This document shows, one piece after another, positions 44,268 to 55,690 of a DNA stretch of 64,000 bases. Position 1 is the stretch's first letter. Every line of letters begins with the position of its first letter. Origin of the DNA: Topomyia yanbarensis (Eukaryota; Arthropoda; Insecta; Diptera; Culicidae); NCBI RefSeq assembly GCF_030247195.1, contig NC_080670.1, positions 164,715,080-164,779,079 on the forward strand, given 5' to 3'. Made by a program: the position numbers and the translations under genes. The notes beneath the pieces were generated by a model. The model was not told where the DNA came from and made no database searches. It saw nothing but the letters and a program-made list of their open reading frames with translations.

Positions 44268-44498
44268 GACAGAGGGGTATATTCGGCTTTTCAGTCAATA
44301 AATAATATCGAACACTACTTTTTTATAATGTCCAGACGTTTCGACCGTTGGTTTCGGCCTTCTTCAGTGGAAATTAGAAGGCCGAAACCAACGGTCGAAA
44401 CGTCTGGACATTATAAAAAAGTAGTGTTCGATATTATTTATTGACTGAAAAGCCGAATATACCCCTCTGTACCAACGACAGTCGTAACATCACCTATT
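44268..44498. mobile_element. Perfect foldback element, possible Penelope-like terminal structure
   Basis: Two 95-bp arms (44269-44363 and 44376-44470) are exact reverse complements around a 12-nt loop. A 28-nt unpaired extension follows (44471-44498). CCATACGA at 44260-44267 and 44499-44506 flanks the unit as an 8-bp duplication. On the minus strand the left arm carries CTGAAGA, a possible GGCC/GGTC stem, then GAAACGTC, which resembles the hammerhead ribozyme core. Penelope-like elements carry hammerheads in their terminal repeats and may show inverted repeat ends plus a short extension. No coding sequence is present. The structure is seen; the identity is inferred. Confidence 0.6.
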
Positions 44499-44765
44499 CC
44501 ATACGATACAAGTTGTACTAATAACGTTCAACTTAGCCGATGCAGAAAGCTTCTCAAATTAAATGTACAATTTTGCACTGTGCATGGTGATTCTTTCTAT
44601 TGAAGGGGGGACATTTGTTGTGTGGCCTACTACAACTCGGCGGTCATTCTGTCTACGTTCTCCTACTTTATCGTAACTGTCCATATCTTCATCGTTGCCA
44701 GTGTCACGGTCGGATATTCTTGTTTTCTTGAATAGATAACCGTTATGGTCTGAACAACTTTTTTT

Positions 44766-44806
44766 GGTTGGACAACGGCCGAGGGTGCATCGGCCGTTGT
44801 CCAACC
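44766..44806. repeat. Perfect 17-bp hairpin
   Basis: GGTTGGACAACGGCCGA (44766-44782) and its exact reverse complement (44790-44806) enclose a 7-nt loop GGGTGCA. It is too GC-rich to be casual in this A/T-rich setting. It may be the tip of a foldback transposon. Confidence 0.75.
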
Positions 44807-44899
44807 TGGTGAATCGTTTGTTTACAGAACTGGCCGTAATGAACTGGCCGTGATCTGAGCAATGATACTAGCTTGTATTTGAGATAACAAGTTGTGGAT

Positions 44900-46840
44900 C
44901 AGAATGAATAGGATATTATCGTAACACTTACAACTAGCTGTAAAGTTTTGAGCACAGGACATAAATTAGTTATATTTGTATATGTATTGTTTACATCCTG
45001 TGAATTTGGAAGCTGTATGTTTTGCTACAGCGAAAACAGAAGTGAGTCAATTGAAGACGAGTGGAAAACTGTTGTCCGTTCACATAGAATGGTGCTTTTG
45101 GAAAAGTGCTGAAAATCTGTAATTCTGCAGTCCTAAGAAATCGGTTCACATTGTAACAGTACAGAGCAGAGCCTGTACGAATATTGAGGGAAAGGTTAAA
45201 GGTAATTTAACCAGGAATCTCAACATACGCGATATCGCCAAAATGGTCGGTGCACAGTTACGACAAGTCTAGGCAGAATTACCTACATTCAATGTTCAAA
45301 ACGACGAACATCACTCAGCCAAGACCAGCGTTAGGAAGCACGAAGATAATAACTTGCTGTGTGGTTAAAGTCAAAACTGACATCCAACAAATACCAGAAC
45401 ATGAGTTTTAACCTGAACATAATAAAAAAATGTTGGAATTCGCATAGAAATACCTTAATTGGCAGGCAATCTGCACTTGTAAAAAGCGAAGTAAATTTGT
45501 TGTCACAAAAGGCAGGTGAAATTTATACATTTGCTAGTAACATTGCAGTGTATCTCCAAGAACGTCCTTGGCCATTTTTGATGCTGCAGAATGAAAAAAC
45601 TGCTATGAATCTGTAGTAGCGCCCAGACTTCGTGATTAACAAATTAGCTGATCAGTGCATTTCCAAGACGACAATGTGAATCGATCCACTAAAATACCCC
45701 CGGTTCATTCGGGGTAATTGAGTGGAGCTTGCCGAAATGTACCGTTAGGACTCTGTCCTTCTGAAAAAAGTCATTGGAAAATAGCTAGAGTAGAGGTAGA
45801 CCTAACACCTACTACGCTCCGAGATCAAGTGGTTTCCATGAGCTGATCAGACCATATACCGAAAATATTTTTTCTTGATGTCGCACACAATACACAGCAC
45901 TAGTGTGAGGCTAATTCGGTACATTTTATCCACAAGGGCATACATCCACCGAATTTCCTTGAGCTTCGCCCAACCGGTATCGATTGGGCCACGATGAAGC
46001 GAGAACTCCGAAAGAGCTTGAGCTTGTGCGACCACCCCTGCCTGGCCGCTACTCCGTTATCGATCTGGACTAGCTGAAGTTGCACAGGGAATCAGTAGAT
46101 AATTATGCTTGGGAGTAGCGCGAAACATCTTTCAATGTGCAACTCCTGGTAATCCTAAAGTGTTTTTGAGCAATACCGGCGCCGGCCAGGCCCGAACGTG
46201 GATCGCGGAAGGAAGGGGAAGGAATGGTTAGTCCGATACTTGCTTTTGCTAGAGGCCGTATATACTACTGCACACTCCACAAGTATCTCAGGAGGAGGAT
46301 ATTTTTGTTAGTAAGAGTATAGAAGTTGGATCACTTCTTCTTTACCGACGCCAGAGAGGTGATTTCACTAGCTGGACTAGATATCGATCCACCAAACTCA
46401 TAGACCGGGGACCAACGGCTTTACTTCTCTTCCGAAGAAAGACGTGACCACAGAGTTTTTCACCTCAGAAAAATCTCAACGATCTCGGCTGGAATTGAAC
46501 CCAGGCAAATTGGAATGAGTGGCGGTCACGCTTACCACTCAACCACAGGAGCCTTTATGAAGCGAGAGCTCCGAAAGACCAAGGAGAAAGTAAGTAATGA
46601 AAATGCCCTGGTTAGAAAGAGGATGGAAAGTATGAAAAAGGTACAGGATACGACTGCACAAACTCTTATGCGCGTCGAGAATTTTAATGAACAGCCTTCA
46701 ATAATTGCTCCAAATTATACAAACTGTGCATAAAAAATGCGCAAAACTACCTTGACAATTCGGTTTTTACTCGACAAATACAAGAAGTTCGACAGTACCT
46801 ACATTTCCTGTGTTGCAATAATTTCGTATTCGTACTTGAT
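44900..46840 (+). mobile_element. Old ITmD37E transposon relic, split by a SINE
   Basis: A degraded copy of the element at 30933-32223. Near 44905 ATTATCGTAACAC resembles the 5' terminus. The transposase pieces LIGRQSALVKSEVNLLSQKA (45460) and GEIYTFASNIAVYLQERPWP match the catalytic-domain region. NSVHFIHKGIHPPNFLELRP (45917-45980) matches the segment before the catalytic E. After the SINE, positions 46557-46733 give MKRELRKTKEKV. GTTGCAATAATTTCGTATTC (46812) matches the 3' terminus. Many stops and frameshifts show that it is far older than the other copy. Confidence 0.75.
46015..46556 (-). mobile_element. tRNA-derived SINE family 2, full-length copy F
   Basis: The 542-bp insertion has a 21-bp target-site duplication with one mismatch (45994-46014 and 46557-46577, starting ATGAAGCGAGA). 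On the minus strand the head reads GTGGTTGAGTGGTAAGCG (A-box-like) and GGTTCAATTCC (B box), so it is tRNA-derived. The body contains the phrases shared with 9308-9420 and 14755-14866. The 3' end is CAAGCTCAAGCT. It resembles Feilai-type aedine SINEs, by memory only. Confidence 0.8.
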
Positions 46841-47739
46841 TAGACACAATTTTTTTGTGCCAAAAAAGTAAACTTAAAAGACCAAAAAAAGTAATTTTCA
46901 GCGTCAATCAATTATTCTCTTTTTCAAAAATGAAACCAGACCTTATCGAGCACCGAACAAGAAAAAAATTACACAATTACCATGTAAAAAAGTTATAAAG
47001 CGGTATAGAAAGAGAAGCTCATGCTAAAAAGAAGGAAAATATCCGCAGAATGTAAAGATTATTTACCCAATTCTTAAAATTGTTATAACATTTTTATAAA
47101 TAATCTTAGCAGGTTGCTGGCTCGAGCAAATTTGTTAATCATATTCTGGACTACATTGTTCTACCATTGGATTTTCAGTTTGAGTGAAATAGCGAGATGC
47201 AAAACAGTAGCGTTTCTCGTATTAATTTCCATATAAACTTTAAAAGCAATGTGCAAACCCAGGGAGCAACCAATCGCTCCAAAAAATGCACAATCATTTG
47301 CACACAAAAGGAACTTAAAAATTGCTTTGCCCGCGTATCGAAAAGCTCTGATATCATATCGCTCTTCTCCAATTTTGTATGAAAGAAGTGAGCGTTTATG
47401 AAACAAATGAGGCTTACAGTTTTATTCTTGGAACTTCTAAATTTCTACCGCGTATGTCGGAGTTTCTCTGTTAAGCCTGAATAAACAACACTCATTCTAG
47501 CTTATACTAGGCTTTATTGAGGATCCATGATAGTCTTGGATCATATACATTCGGGGAAATATCGGTATTGTCGACACTTTTCCGAAAGGTTTTCACGACG
47601 CCACTCGCGTTACGGTTAGGTTAGGCTAAACGGGTATGGAAGGGGCTCAATCAAGGACATCTTACATAATTTTGATGATCATTATCGTTTCGGGTAAGAA
47701 TGGGCAGACAGGCTCGGTTGATTTTTCTGAGATGTGGTG
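46841..47739. other. No gene seen
   Basis: A/T-rich intergenic DNA between two transposons. Overlapping frames on both strands at 47161-47406 have no recognisable domain. Confidence 0.4.
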
Positions 47740-47900
47740 TACAAGGTGCGCCAACTGGATGTATCCTTTTTCAATAGAGGGATTCCATGAAAAACCGGCC
47801 GACCACAAAATATGACCATCGTCGATTCGAACGAAACTTTGATGTTGTGTTCGGTTTATGAATCTCCATTATTTTCTCTGACAATTCCAATATATTGATA

Positions 47901-48522
47901 CAAGAGCAATTTTTCAAAAGGGCGTAAACATTTGTACGTGCATTATTTTAATTTTTTTTGTTCGATTACTGTATTTTATACAGCAAAGCTCTCTGAGAAC
48001 GATTTTGAGAGAATTAGTATTTATGTGCGAATAAAATATACACTGAAAAAATTCCAAATATCTCGAAAACTATCGCATTTTGGAAGATTTTTGTTAAATA
48101 CATTTTGATTTAAAATAAGACTAAAAATTATATTCTGTAATAAAATTACAGTTTTGTAGGTCAATTAGTATGAAATTTAAAAACATGTATAAAGTTATTG
48201 TTAGAAAAACTTTTTTACCGATAAGTTCTCCATCATACAATCACATTCAAAATATTTCTTTTCTCTTTAGGTTTTTGTTCCCAAAATGTAAAAAAATTAG
48301 AAAAAATGGGTTTTTTACAATTTAAATTTTTAATGCAAATTTTTGTTTTTGTGAAACACAACATTTTATTCCGTGTATATTTTTTTCACACGTAAATATT
48401 AATTCTCTCAAACTCGTCCTCAGAAAGTTTTGCTGTATAACATACAGTAATCGAAAAAAACAATTGAAATTAATGCACGTAGAAATGTTAACCGTTAACG
48501 CCCTTTTAAAAAATTGCTCTTG
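47901..48522. mobile_element. 622-bp MITE with about 145-bp imperfect TIRs
   Basis: The left arm from CAAGAGCAATTTTTCAAAAG and the inverted right arm from CAAGAGCAATTTTTTAAAAG run together for roughly 145 bp, past GTGCATTA and TCGATTACTGTATTTTATAC to ATATACAC. Differences accumulate inward. The interior is A/T-rich with no coding content. It lies inside a mariner-type relic. The flanking duplication is not clear. Confidence 0.75.
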
Positions 48523-48679
48523 AGTCAAAATAATCTTGCTGATTGTGGAAAATGTTTAGTCTTCCATGCCGTTGAAATGTGGAAAGTTTCAGAGGAATCC
48601 AAGATGGTCGATCAGGATTTTAATTATTTTCGGACGGATCTTCGTGAAATTCCTCAATATTGAACAACTCCGCCATTTT

Positions 48680-48975
48680 TCAGCCGACCTTTACAAGTAG
48701 ACAAGTTTTTTGAGATATTTTATGGCATTTATTATAAACCAGGTTTAGAATACAATATCGATTAAATGACCACTCCCACCGCTGTCGAATAGGAATCTGG
48801 GGAGTTGCTATAGACCCGTACTCAATGAAATTCTTCACCAAATTACGGATTTGTAGGTGCCGAATGCCTGCCATATTTTTTTTACGATAAGCACGCATAG
48901 TTTTCACTATTGAACGATCGTTTTCAATGTAAAGTGCTACGATTTCAGCGCGTTCTTTTGGTTTAAATCGACTCA
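48680..48975 (-). pseudogene. mariner-type transposase N-terminus
   Basis: ATG at 48975 opens MSRFKPKERAEIVALYIEND, then RSIVKTMRAYRKKNMAG and IRNLVKNFIEYGSIATPQIP, a helix-turn-helix DNA-binding domain of Tc1/mariner type. After about 60 residues the similarity dissolves and the frame ends at 48680. No catalytic domain follows. Confidence 0.65.
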
Positions 48976-49091
48976 TAGCTAAAATGGTACTAAATGACGT
49001 TCCAGAATTGCGTTTATCTGTAAAAATCGGCTGGAAAATGGCGGTGTTGTTCAATGTTGAAAAAGGATACATCCAGATGGCGCACCCTGTA

Positions 49092-50690
49092 CAATTTCTT
49101 TATTTTATTTTTGCAAAATTTTCTCTAAATAAGAGGACAATCCGCATTGATGCAAAGTTAGTATCATTGCCGTTTCGTCATTTTCTTGAATTGACCCTTT
49201 CACAAAAAAGTTAAACTTTTGAAACGTAGTGTCAATTCAGACAACACAATCTCTCAAATCCCACGAGAACAGCTTCCAGTAAGACTTCTGCTTCACTTTT
49301 TCCCGTTTATCTCCTTCGATTGCAATCTCCGCAAGCACCACCATTCCGGCTTGCAGTTCGTCCAGAAAGCCATAATCAAATCACACAGAAACCTGATAAA
49401 AATGATCTTCCGAATGGCATACTATACATGAGCTTATTCTACTGCGGATGTGGTCAGCATTGATTCCCACGAAAGCGAACACCGCAATCAACGGAGCAGC
49501 GAAGGAAGCCTTTCGCAATCGGATTTTTGTCGGGTGGCGTCGTCGTTCGAGTCCCCCGCCGTCCATCAGTGAGGTACGACGTACATATACAAAGTTGTCA
49601 ACGACGGTGTGCTGCTGTTGTTCTCGGGTAGAACAGCTGTTGACGAACGGCGTCTCCCCTGTTTTGGGAAGTAGTCGTCGTCGTCGCGTGGGTGTCGTTT
49701 AGTGATAACAAGCGGGACTAATGCGGACAGTTGACGCTTTCTTATCAATGCGGTTCTACAACTTGTGCCGACACGTTCGTTTATTCCCACCGGAATTCGC
49801 CTGTGTGTGCAGATTTGTGCTGTACGGAACCGAGGACATATTATAGTTATGCTGCGGTTTAACTGATCTCACTTACGTGCCATAGTTCACACACTCGTTT
49901 GCAGATTTAATGGTGTTTACGCTCTGAAGTAGGAACTACCGGCGAGCAAATAGGAAGGAAGTTACGCACCGATGGACGAAGATCGAGTAACGAGGCAAAA
50001 TGATCGCGTGAAAACACGTAATTATGTTCTGTAATTATTCGCACAGATCGTTGAAACTTTTATAATTATTAGAAATGAGCAACAAGAATTTTTTTTCTTA
50101 TAAGATAAACCAGAGATCTGCTTTCTGATGGAATAAAATCTGAAGTAAACGAGATAAAAATTTGATCTAAACAACCGATCGTTACTTTTAATCTAGATAC
50201 TCTGAGTAATGTATCAATCCCATTCGAGACTTCCGCAGATGTTATTGTTTACATTTAGTAACGCTTCAATGATATCATCTTACCAACTAAATTAGTTGCA
50301 CATGTGCTTTTGAACCAGTTCGTGAGATATTTGTCATATCTTTCAGTGCATAATGTTTGGGAAAGAAACGAAACAAAAAACGCTCTAATAAAGTTCCCAT
50401 CGTATACCAGTTTTTTTTCTTCATTCACAACCTGCGTTTTTGCCCTTAATATACCATATCATGTCGCATCACAGAAGCAACGAACCAATAAATACACTCG
50501 CACTGCCATTAAACGGGCGAGCGTAGTCAGTGGTTGTTATTAAAACTTACAGACTACGTCAAAGCGGCACAGTTCCCCTCCTACCAACCAACTACCTCAA
50601 CCCCATGAATGGTTTGGAGTTTGGAGGAGCTTCGTGAGCGGAATGAAGATGAAAAAGTAAGGAAAAATGAGCAGAAACAAAACTGAAGAA
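49092..50690. other. Intergenic, no gene supported
   Basis: The 49448-49790 stretch has open frames on both strands but no domain. ATG 49972 starts a frame of only 17 codons. Any promoter or 5' exon here cannot be shown from sequence alone. Confidence 0.4.
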
Positions 50691-50710
50691 AAAAAATCGA
50701 AATGTAAAAA

Positions 50711-50911
50711 ACAGCAGCAGCAGCAGCTTCTGCTTCCTCGAACCGTGAAACGCGGCCCGCTGGAGGATAGGGGGACGAGACGGCGAGTGAGCGGGAAAGA
50801 AAACAAACTCGTGGGAAAATGTCTCGCCACTTGTAAAGTTGTTGTTGTTGTTTTTGTTGTTGATGATGTTACAGTGGTGTACTGATTGCCAACAGCAGCA
50901 GCAGCAGCTAC
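50711..50911. repeat. CAG/GTT trinucleotide repeats
   Basis: Short CAGCAGCAG runs at about 50711-50728 and 50892-50908 and a GTTGTTGTT run at about 50838-50865. The surrounding frame has no recognisable protein. Confidence 0.7.
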
Positions 50912-51699
50912 TGATGTGGCCTGCAGGCCGTCAATGCTTTTCTATGGCATCAATCTGGATGGAATTAACATTTTTCCCCCAGCCTAGTACCAACTAGCTT
51001 AACTAACCCACCATCTGTATCTGGATCAGGCGAAAGTGTTGATGAACTGTCAAGGCGGGGTCATTTACAAATGACGCTGGAACACGACATATAGTACAAG
51101 GAATGCACGGTCGATTACTCGCGTGTCTGGCAGGACTGGATTATGCAGTGCTCAAATGGTGGTGGGGATCATCGTTCGAATTTTCCTATATATTTTTCAA
51201 ATCTATTTATTTCTGATGTAACTCGTAAAAATACCGAAAAACTCGATTTCCAAAACATTCGACCAAGGTTCATCCCAGCCGCAAATCTTCAACTGTAACT
51301 TTTGTAAATCAGTTGACGCTAACCGTTTTGAAGGCGACGGAGGGAGCATCTATTCGGCACAGTATCAAGACCAGCATACTGAGAAGACAGTTTTTCGGAG
51401 CTGTGATCTGGTTGGTGGATTGTTGATTACGGTGTTTATTTATCATTGAGTTTAAAATTCTACTCCAAATGCCGTCACGGTTATGTCCTGTACACATTTT
51501 TCTTGTCAGTCACTAAGAAAATCGGTAGCATCCAGTTGATCCCATGTTTGTTTTAGAATCCTCTGATTTGTCTTTCAATTTATTTTAACTCCCGTAAATT
51601 CTGTATCTTTCCTGGCATTCTTTAAGTTTATACTTTGCGCTATAAATAAACTCTCCTGAGAAGATCCAGCTGATGGTAAAACGGAATTGTCGTACAAGA

Positions 51700-52390
51700 T
51701 TCGTCATCAAAAAACCAACTTTCTGTTTCGCTCTTCAGTTCTTTTGCTTGTTTGTGTTTTGCTCTCTTGCTTCTTTGCTCTTTTGCCTTGTAGGTTCTAC
51801 GCTCTTTTGTTCTTTAAATTTTTAGTCCTTTTGCACATTACCCATTTGCTCTTTTGCTGTTTTGCTCGTTTACTTTTTTTGCTTTTTTCTCTTTTGGTCT
51901 TGTGTTGGTGTGTTGGTTGTGTTGGTCGTTTTTTCTCGTATGCTCGTTCGCTCTTTTTTACCTTTAGCTCATTTGCTTTTCTGCTCTCTTACTCATTTGC
52001 TTTTTTGATCAATTGCTTCTTTGTTCTTTCGCTCTTTGGCTTTTTTACTCTGCACGAGTTTTGTTATTTTGTTCTTATGCTCGTTTGCTCTTTCACGCAT
52101 TTGCTTTTTTACTCTTATGCTCTTTTGTTCCGTTGGTCGTTTGCTCCCCTTTTTTCTTTTTACCAACTCCACTGCTTTTTTCCCGTTAGCTCGTTTGCTT
52201 TTATGTTCTATTGCTTCTTTGATTTTTTTTTTGTTCTTATGCTTATTTCACTGTTTTGCATTTTTATTATTTTATTCTTTTTCTCTTTTGCTCTGTTGTC
52301 GTTTTGTTTGTGTGGTATTTAGCACTTTTGTGTTTTGTTGATTTGCTCTTTTGTTCTCTTTTGCTACTCTTTTGATTTTTTGTACTTCAT
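51700..52390 (+). repeat. Pyrimidine-rich degenerate low-complexity tract
   Basis: Hundreds of bases built from variants of TTTTGCTC (for example CTCTTTTGCT, GCTCGTTTGC). An accidental 211-codon open frame of Phe, Leu, Cys and Ser results from the repeat, not from selection for protein. Confidence 0.8.
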
Positions 52391-52570
52391 TCTAAATAAG
52401 CTAGTGTCAACTGGGGCTTTCGTCCCTCACATCTTTGTAGCGTAACTAAGCTTTGAAAATTTACCACACCTCGACGAACATAAGATTAGGGCGTACACGG
52501 CAACTGTCAAAATGCACCTTGAGTTAAGTTTGCGAAGTAGACAACAAAAAAAAGTTTTCTCTTTCATTAA

Positions 52571-53254
52571 CCCTTTATAAGGCAGTGGCAACTATATTGC
52601 CACCTTTTCATTTCGTTCATAACACAGAAATATGAAGTGAGAAGTGTTCCAATCCTATGAAATCTACTTGTTAGGAGTCTGGCAACTCATTTTATTACTT
52701 TTTATTGAGATACAGTGAAAAGTGTCAGATTTGTGAAGAGTTTTTTGAAAAAAATACGGCGATTTCCTTTTGGATAATAAAATTAGCTCGATTTTGAAAA
52801 AAATACTCTAAACCCTATAAGTTAGTGATGCAAATTTTTAAAAACGACTATTTTTAATCCAAAAATTTAGTTTATGAGTGGTAAAAATTACAAAGAAAAA
52901 AATTAAATGAATAAATGAACGTCTGTAATCTGTGGTCTCATTTTTCAACTTATCCTCGGAATCCAGGGGTTATTTACTGTTAATCAGGTAATAACCAGTA
53001 ACTCACCTTAATTTCTCTCTGAATTTCCGATCCAGCTCGATTTGTCTTTATATTTCCACCAATCTCGTTGGAAATACATCAAACATTACGAAGACTGACG
53101 TTTTCTAACGGCGGTACGAGCGGTACCAAGTATATTTTCAAAACATTATTTTATTACGAAATAAATGTAAATATATTCTAAACTAAGTGAAAAAACCGTG
53201 TTTCTATTAATATAACATCCATTTATAGCCCCAAACTCTGGGCCTTATAAAGGG
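52571..53254. mobile_element. piggyBac-type nonautonomous element
   Basis: TTAA at 52567-52570 and 53255-53258 flank a 684-bp element. Its termini are CCCTTTATAAGGC on the left and the exact inverted 13 bp on the right. TTAA plus a CCCTTT terminus is the piggyBac signature. No transposase frame is present inside. Confidence 0.85.
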
Positions 53255-53258
53255 TTAA

Positions 53259-55374
53259 CTGCTGGGAACTATGATTTTCCAATAACGGTTAGTCGGGAAT
53301 TTCCTTCAAAGAGAATTTTGAGAAATCGTCACACTTTGTCTTCGCAATGAGACGAACAATAAAAACTCCACTATCGTGGCCACAAGATATAAACTACTGC
53401 GAAGTAGTGATTCAAGTTACTACGGGCACCCAGCAAGTCTACCCACACTCATTTTCTGAATGGACTTACTGGGTAGATTCATCATTTTGGCAGCCAAAGA
53501 TCGTAGATAATCCGCGAAGCATTCTAAAGATTTCGAAAGAACTGACGCAGAAATAATGTAACTAGCCAGCCGAACCGCTAACACGGTTAAATGGGTGTTT
53601 TAAGCCACCAACTGAAGGTTTGCCCGGCCTGAATCTGTCGGGGGAAGGTTAGCTATCAAACACAAATGTATTTGGTTTTATTTATCACCAATATTGGAAG
53701 GGAGCGAGTTTGCTGATTCAAAACTTTTCCGACCTATTCGATGTCCGTCGTCATGGGTTTTCTCTTCACTGGAAAAGTCTACAAATCACACAACAGACTG
53801 AGCAAATAAAAGGATAGGAATACGTTCCGGTTGAGACCAGAGTCAATCTCTTCAGTAAATCATCAACTACAAAACAAAATGAAACAATAACAGAACTGAA
53901 AAACAAAAATCAGCACTATAGTCTAATGCCTTTGATTGCAGATTTTGCTGAGAGCTCATTATCCTATTTCATTATGTCAAGTCTTCTACTAAATGGGTCT
54001 CAACTGTTTTAAAATAATAACAAACTAAGCACAATAGATCTATACTTATGGTATTCAACCGTGACAGATATTTCGAAAGCTCGCGCAAATAAGCTCAGAA
54101 TCGTCAAATTCTGTCTAAAGTAAGCGAATGACGTTGATAGTTACGACATTTTTCAATGAAGGACTACCACGTCTACATGCCCGCTCATAAAGTTAAGATC
54201 AACGGCGTGGTCCGGTGAGTTAGTTATGCGTGGCTGTACTGAACCACGTGGTTGGCTGTTTCAATAATCCCTAGCTCCGATGAACGAAGATTATAACTGG
54301 CAATCGACCTAGACGAGATACAATAGCCTGTCCCTACAATCTCATACAGGGTGACCCGCTGCGGGACTGCGCTCTCGTTTAATTCCGTCTTCCTAGACAA
54401 TGATCGTTTGCCTGTTTGGTGGTTTGTACCGTACGCTTGCATTGCAGCGAATGGGTAGTAATACGGCTCGCTGTGGCAATTGCGCAGAGAATTGTGAGGA
54501 TGACTCTTGAATTGGGAATACTGAAAAGTAATGGCAATAGATCCTACGGACTCTACCCTACCTATTGTAGGGATTACCATGGCCCGCGTACAAACATCGC
54601 CGAGGAATCTGAAGTGTTCCCTTAACACACTCTAACCACTGTTTTGAAGAAATACTAAAAAGAACTACTACACTAAGCATGACAAAGCATTATGCCCTCT
54701 TGGCTTAGGAACAGTATGACACTGACGATCTTTTACTGTTCCGATAAAATGCAGGCAGATGAGATTTCCTGTGAAGACTTTCTGTAAAGAACCTTCTCTT
54801 GTGAAACTGCGAAATATAACAGATCCAGGTCTTAGAAATTTGAGATCAAAAAAGAGCTTCTAGAGCTTCCACGAACACCAACAAATCTCAGGTGATATTT
54901 CAACCAGATTCATTTTAGTGCAGGACTGGCTGGGCCGAAGCTGGACACCGTGACTTTGAGATATGGAGGAGCTCCTCTCGGCATCCACGAAAGTTGCAAA
55001 TCTCATGGTAAGCATCATTGTCTTCTAGATGATAATTGATCTGGCTTAGTTCACGATCTTCACTACAGCATTAACGATTAGTGTCTCCAAGAACGATGAA
55101 GTTTGCGATCATTTTCGCATTCTTTTTTATTTGAAGTCTATGCAGTTGAAATTTTCGCGTCGTGTAACTCAACTACGTTCCATATTGATTATTTTATCTA
55201 CTTTACATTTGAGAAAACCAGGTTCGATTTTGAGAGTGGTCCAACTGGAGCTGTAGACTTTAGCTCTCGGAAGGGCTCCCTGCTAGAATCACTTACTACA
55301 ATTGCAGACGAGACGGGAAGCGTCACCCGCTGAAACACTGCCTAAGGCCAATTGCAGCGAATCGATAATGATGA
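53259..55374. other. Intergenic, no gene supported
   Basis: Frames at 53347-53556 and 54224-54628 (minus, 134 codons) have no domain I recognise. The latter may be an old transposon remnant. Confidence 0.4.
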
Positions 55375-55690
55375 TAATTTCATGAGTGCGTGGGAACGAG
55401 CGTTTGTATGTGCGCGTTTTTGAGACCGGGTGTAAATTTATAAGAACTAAAACGTTCCCTTAATCACCGTTCATCTTTACGAGATCGCAGGCGTAGAAGT
55501 GTGTGGATAATCGTGAAGGGCTCGAGCGTTTGTATGTAACCTGTTTGATCACGTTAGCATTTGTATGTCGCGTGTGATAGCTTATCTTCGTGTGTATGAA
55601 TGCGATTGTATAACCGTGTGGCCATTTACATATTTAAATGGATTTTTGAATTTTCGCATGGATCGCGAGTCTGATGTTTAATATTGAATG
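55375..55690 (+). repeat. Dispersed repeat Y, copy 1
   Basis: Phrases GAGCGTTTGTATGT, AAGGGCTCGAGCGTTTGTAT, GTATAACCGTGTGGCCATTT and GAATTTTCGCATGG recur in the same order at 56810-57130, 57255-57545, 61255-61420 and 63635-63780, and in weaker form at 56430-56640. Noncoding, highly diverged, each about 150-320 bp. Confidence 0.65.

Larger units (their letters stand above)
47742..49089 (-). mobile_element. Tc1/mariner-type transposon, internally deleted, with a nested MITE
   Basis: TA at 47740-47741 and 49090-49091 flank termini CAAGGTGCGCCAACTGGATG (left) and, inverted, CAGGGTGCGCCATCTGGATG (right). The match continues through TATCCTTTTTCAA. Near the right end, on the minus strand, the N-terminus of a transposase is legible. 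Removing the nested element (47901-48522) leaves about 726 bp, too short for a full transposase, so the catalytic part has been lost. Confidence 0.75.

Noticed and set aside
46470..46556. A second tRNA-like stretch on the minus strand
   Set aside because: It is joined to a 542-bp body with a target-site duplication around the whole unit, so it is a SINE head, not a tRNA gene.
51687..52322. A 211-codon hydrophobic open frame
   Set aside because: It is a by-product of a pyrimidine-rich simple repeat. Composition is almost only Phe, Leu, Cys, Ser and Val, and it overlaps another open frame of the same kind.
54224..54628. A 134-codon minus-strand open frame
   Set aside because: No domain, no codon or splice evidence, and an overlapping open frame on the other strand. 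Kept as unexplained, not called a gene.
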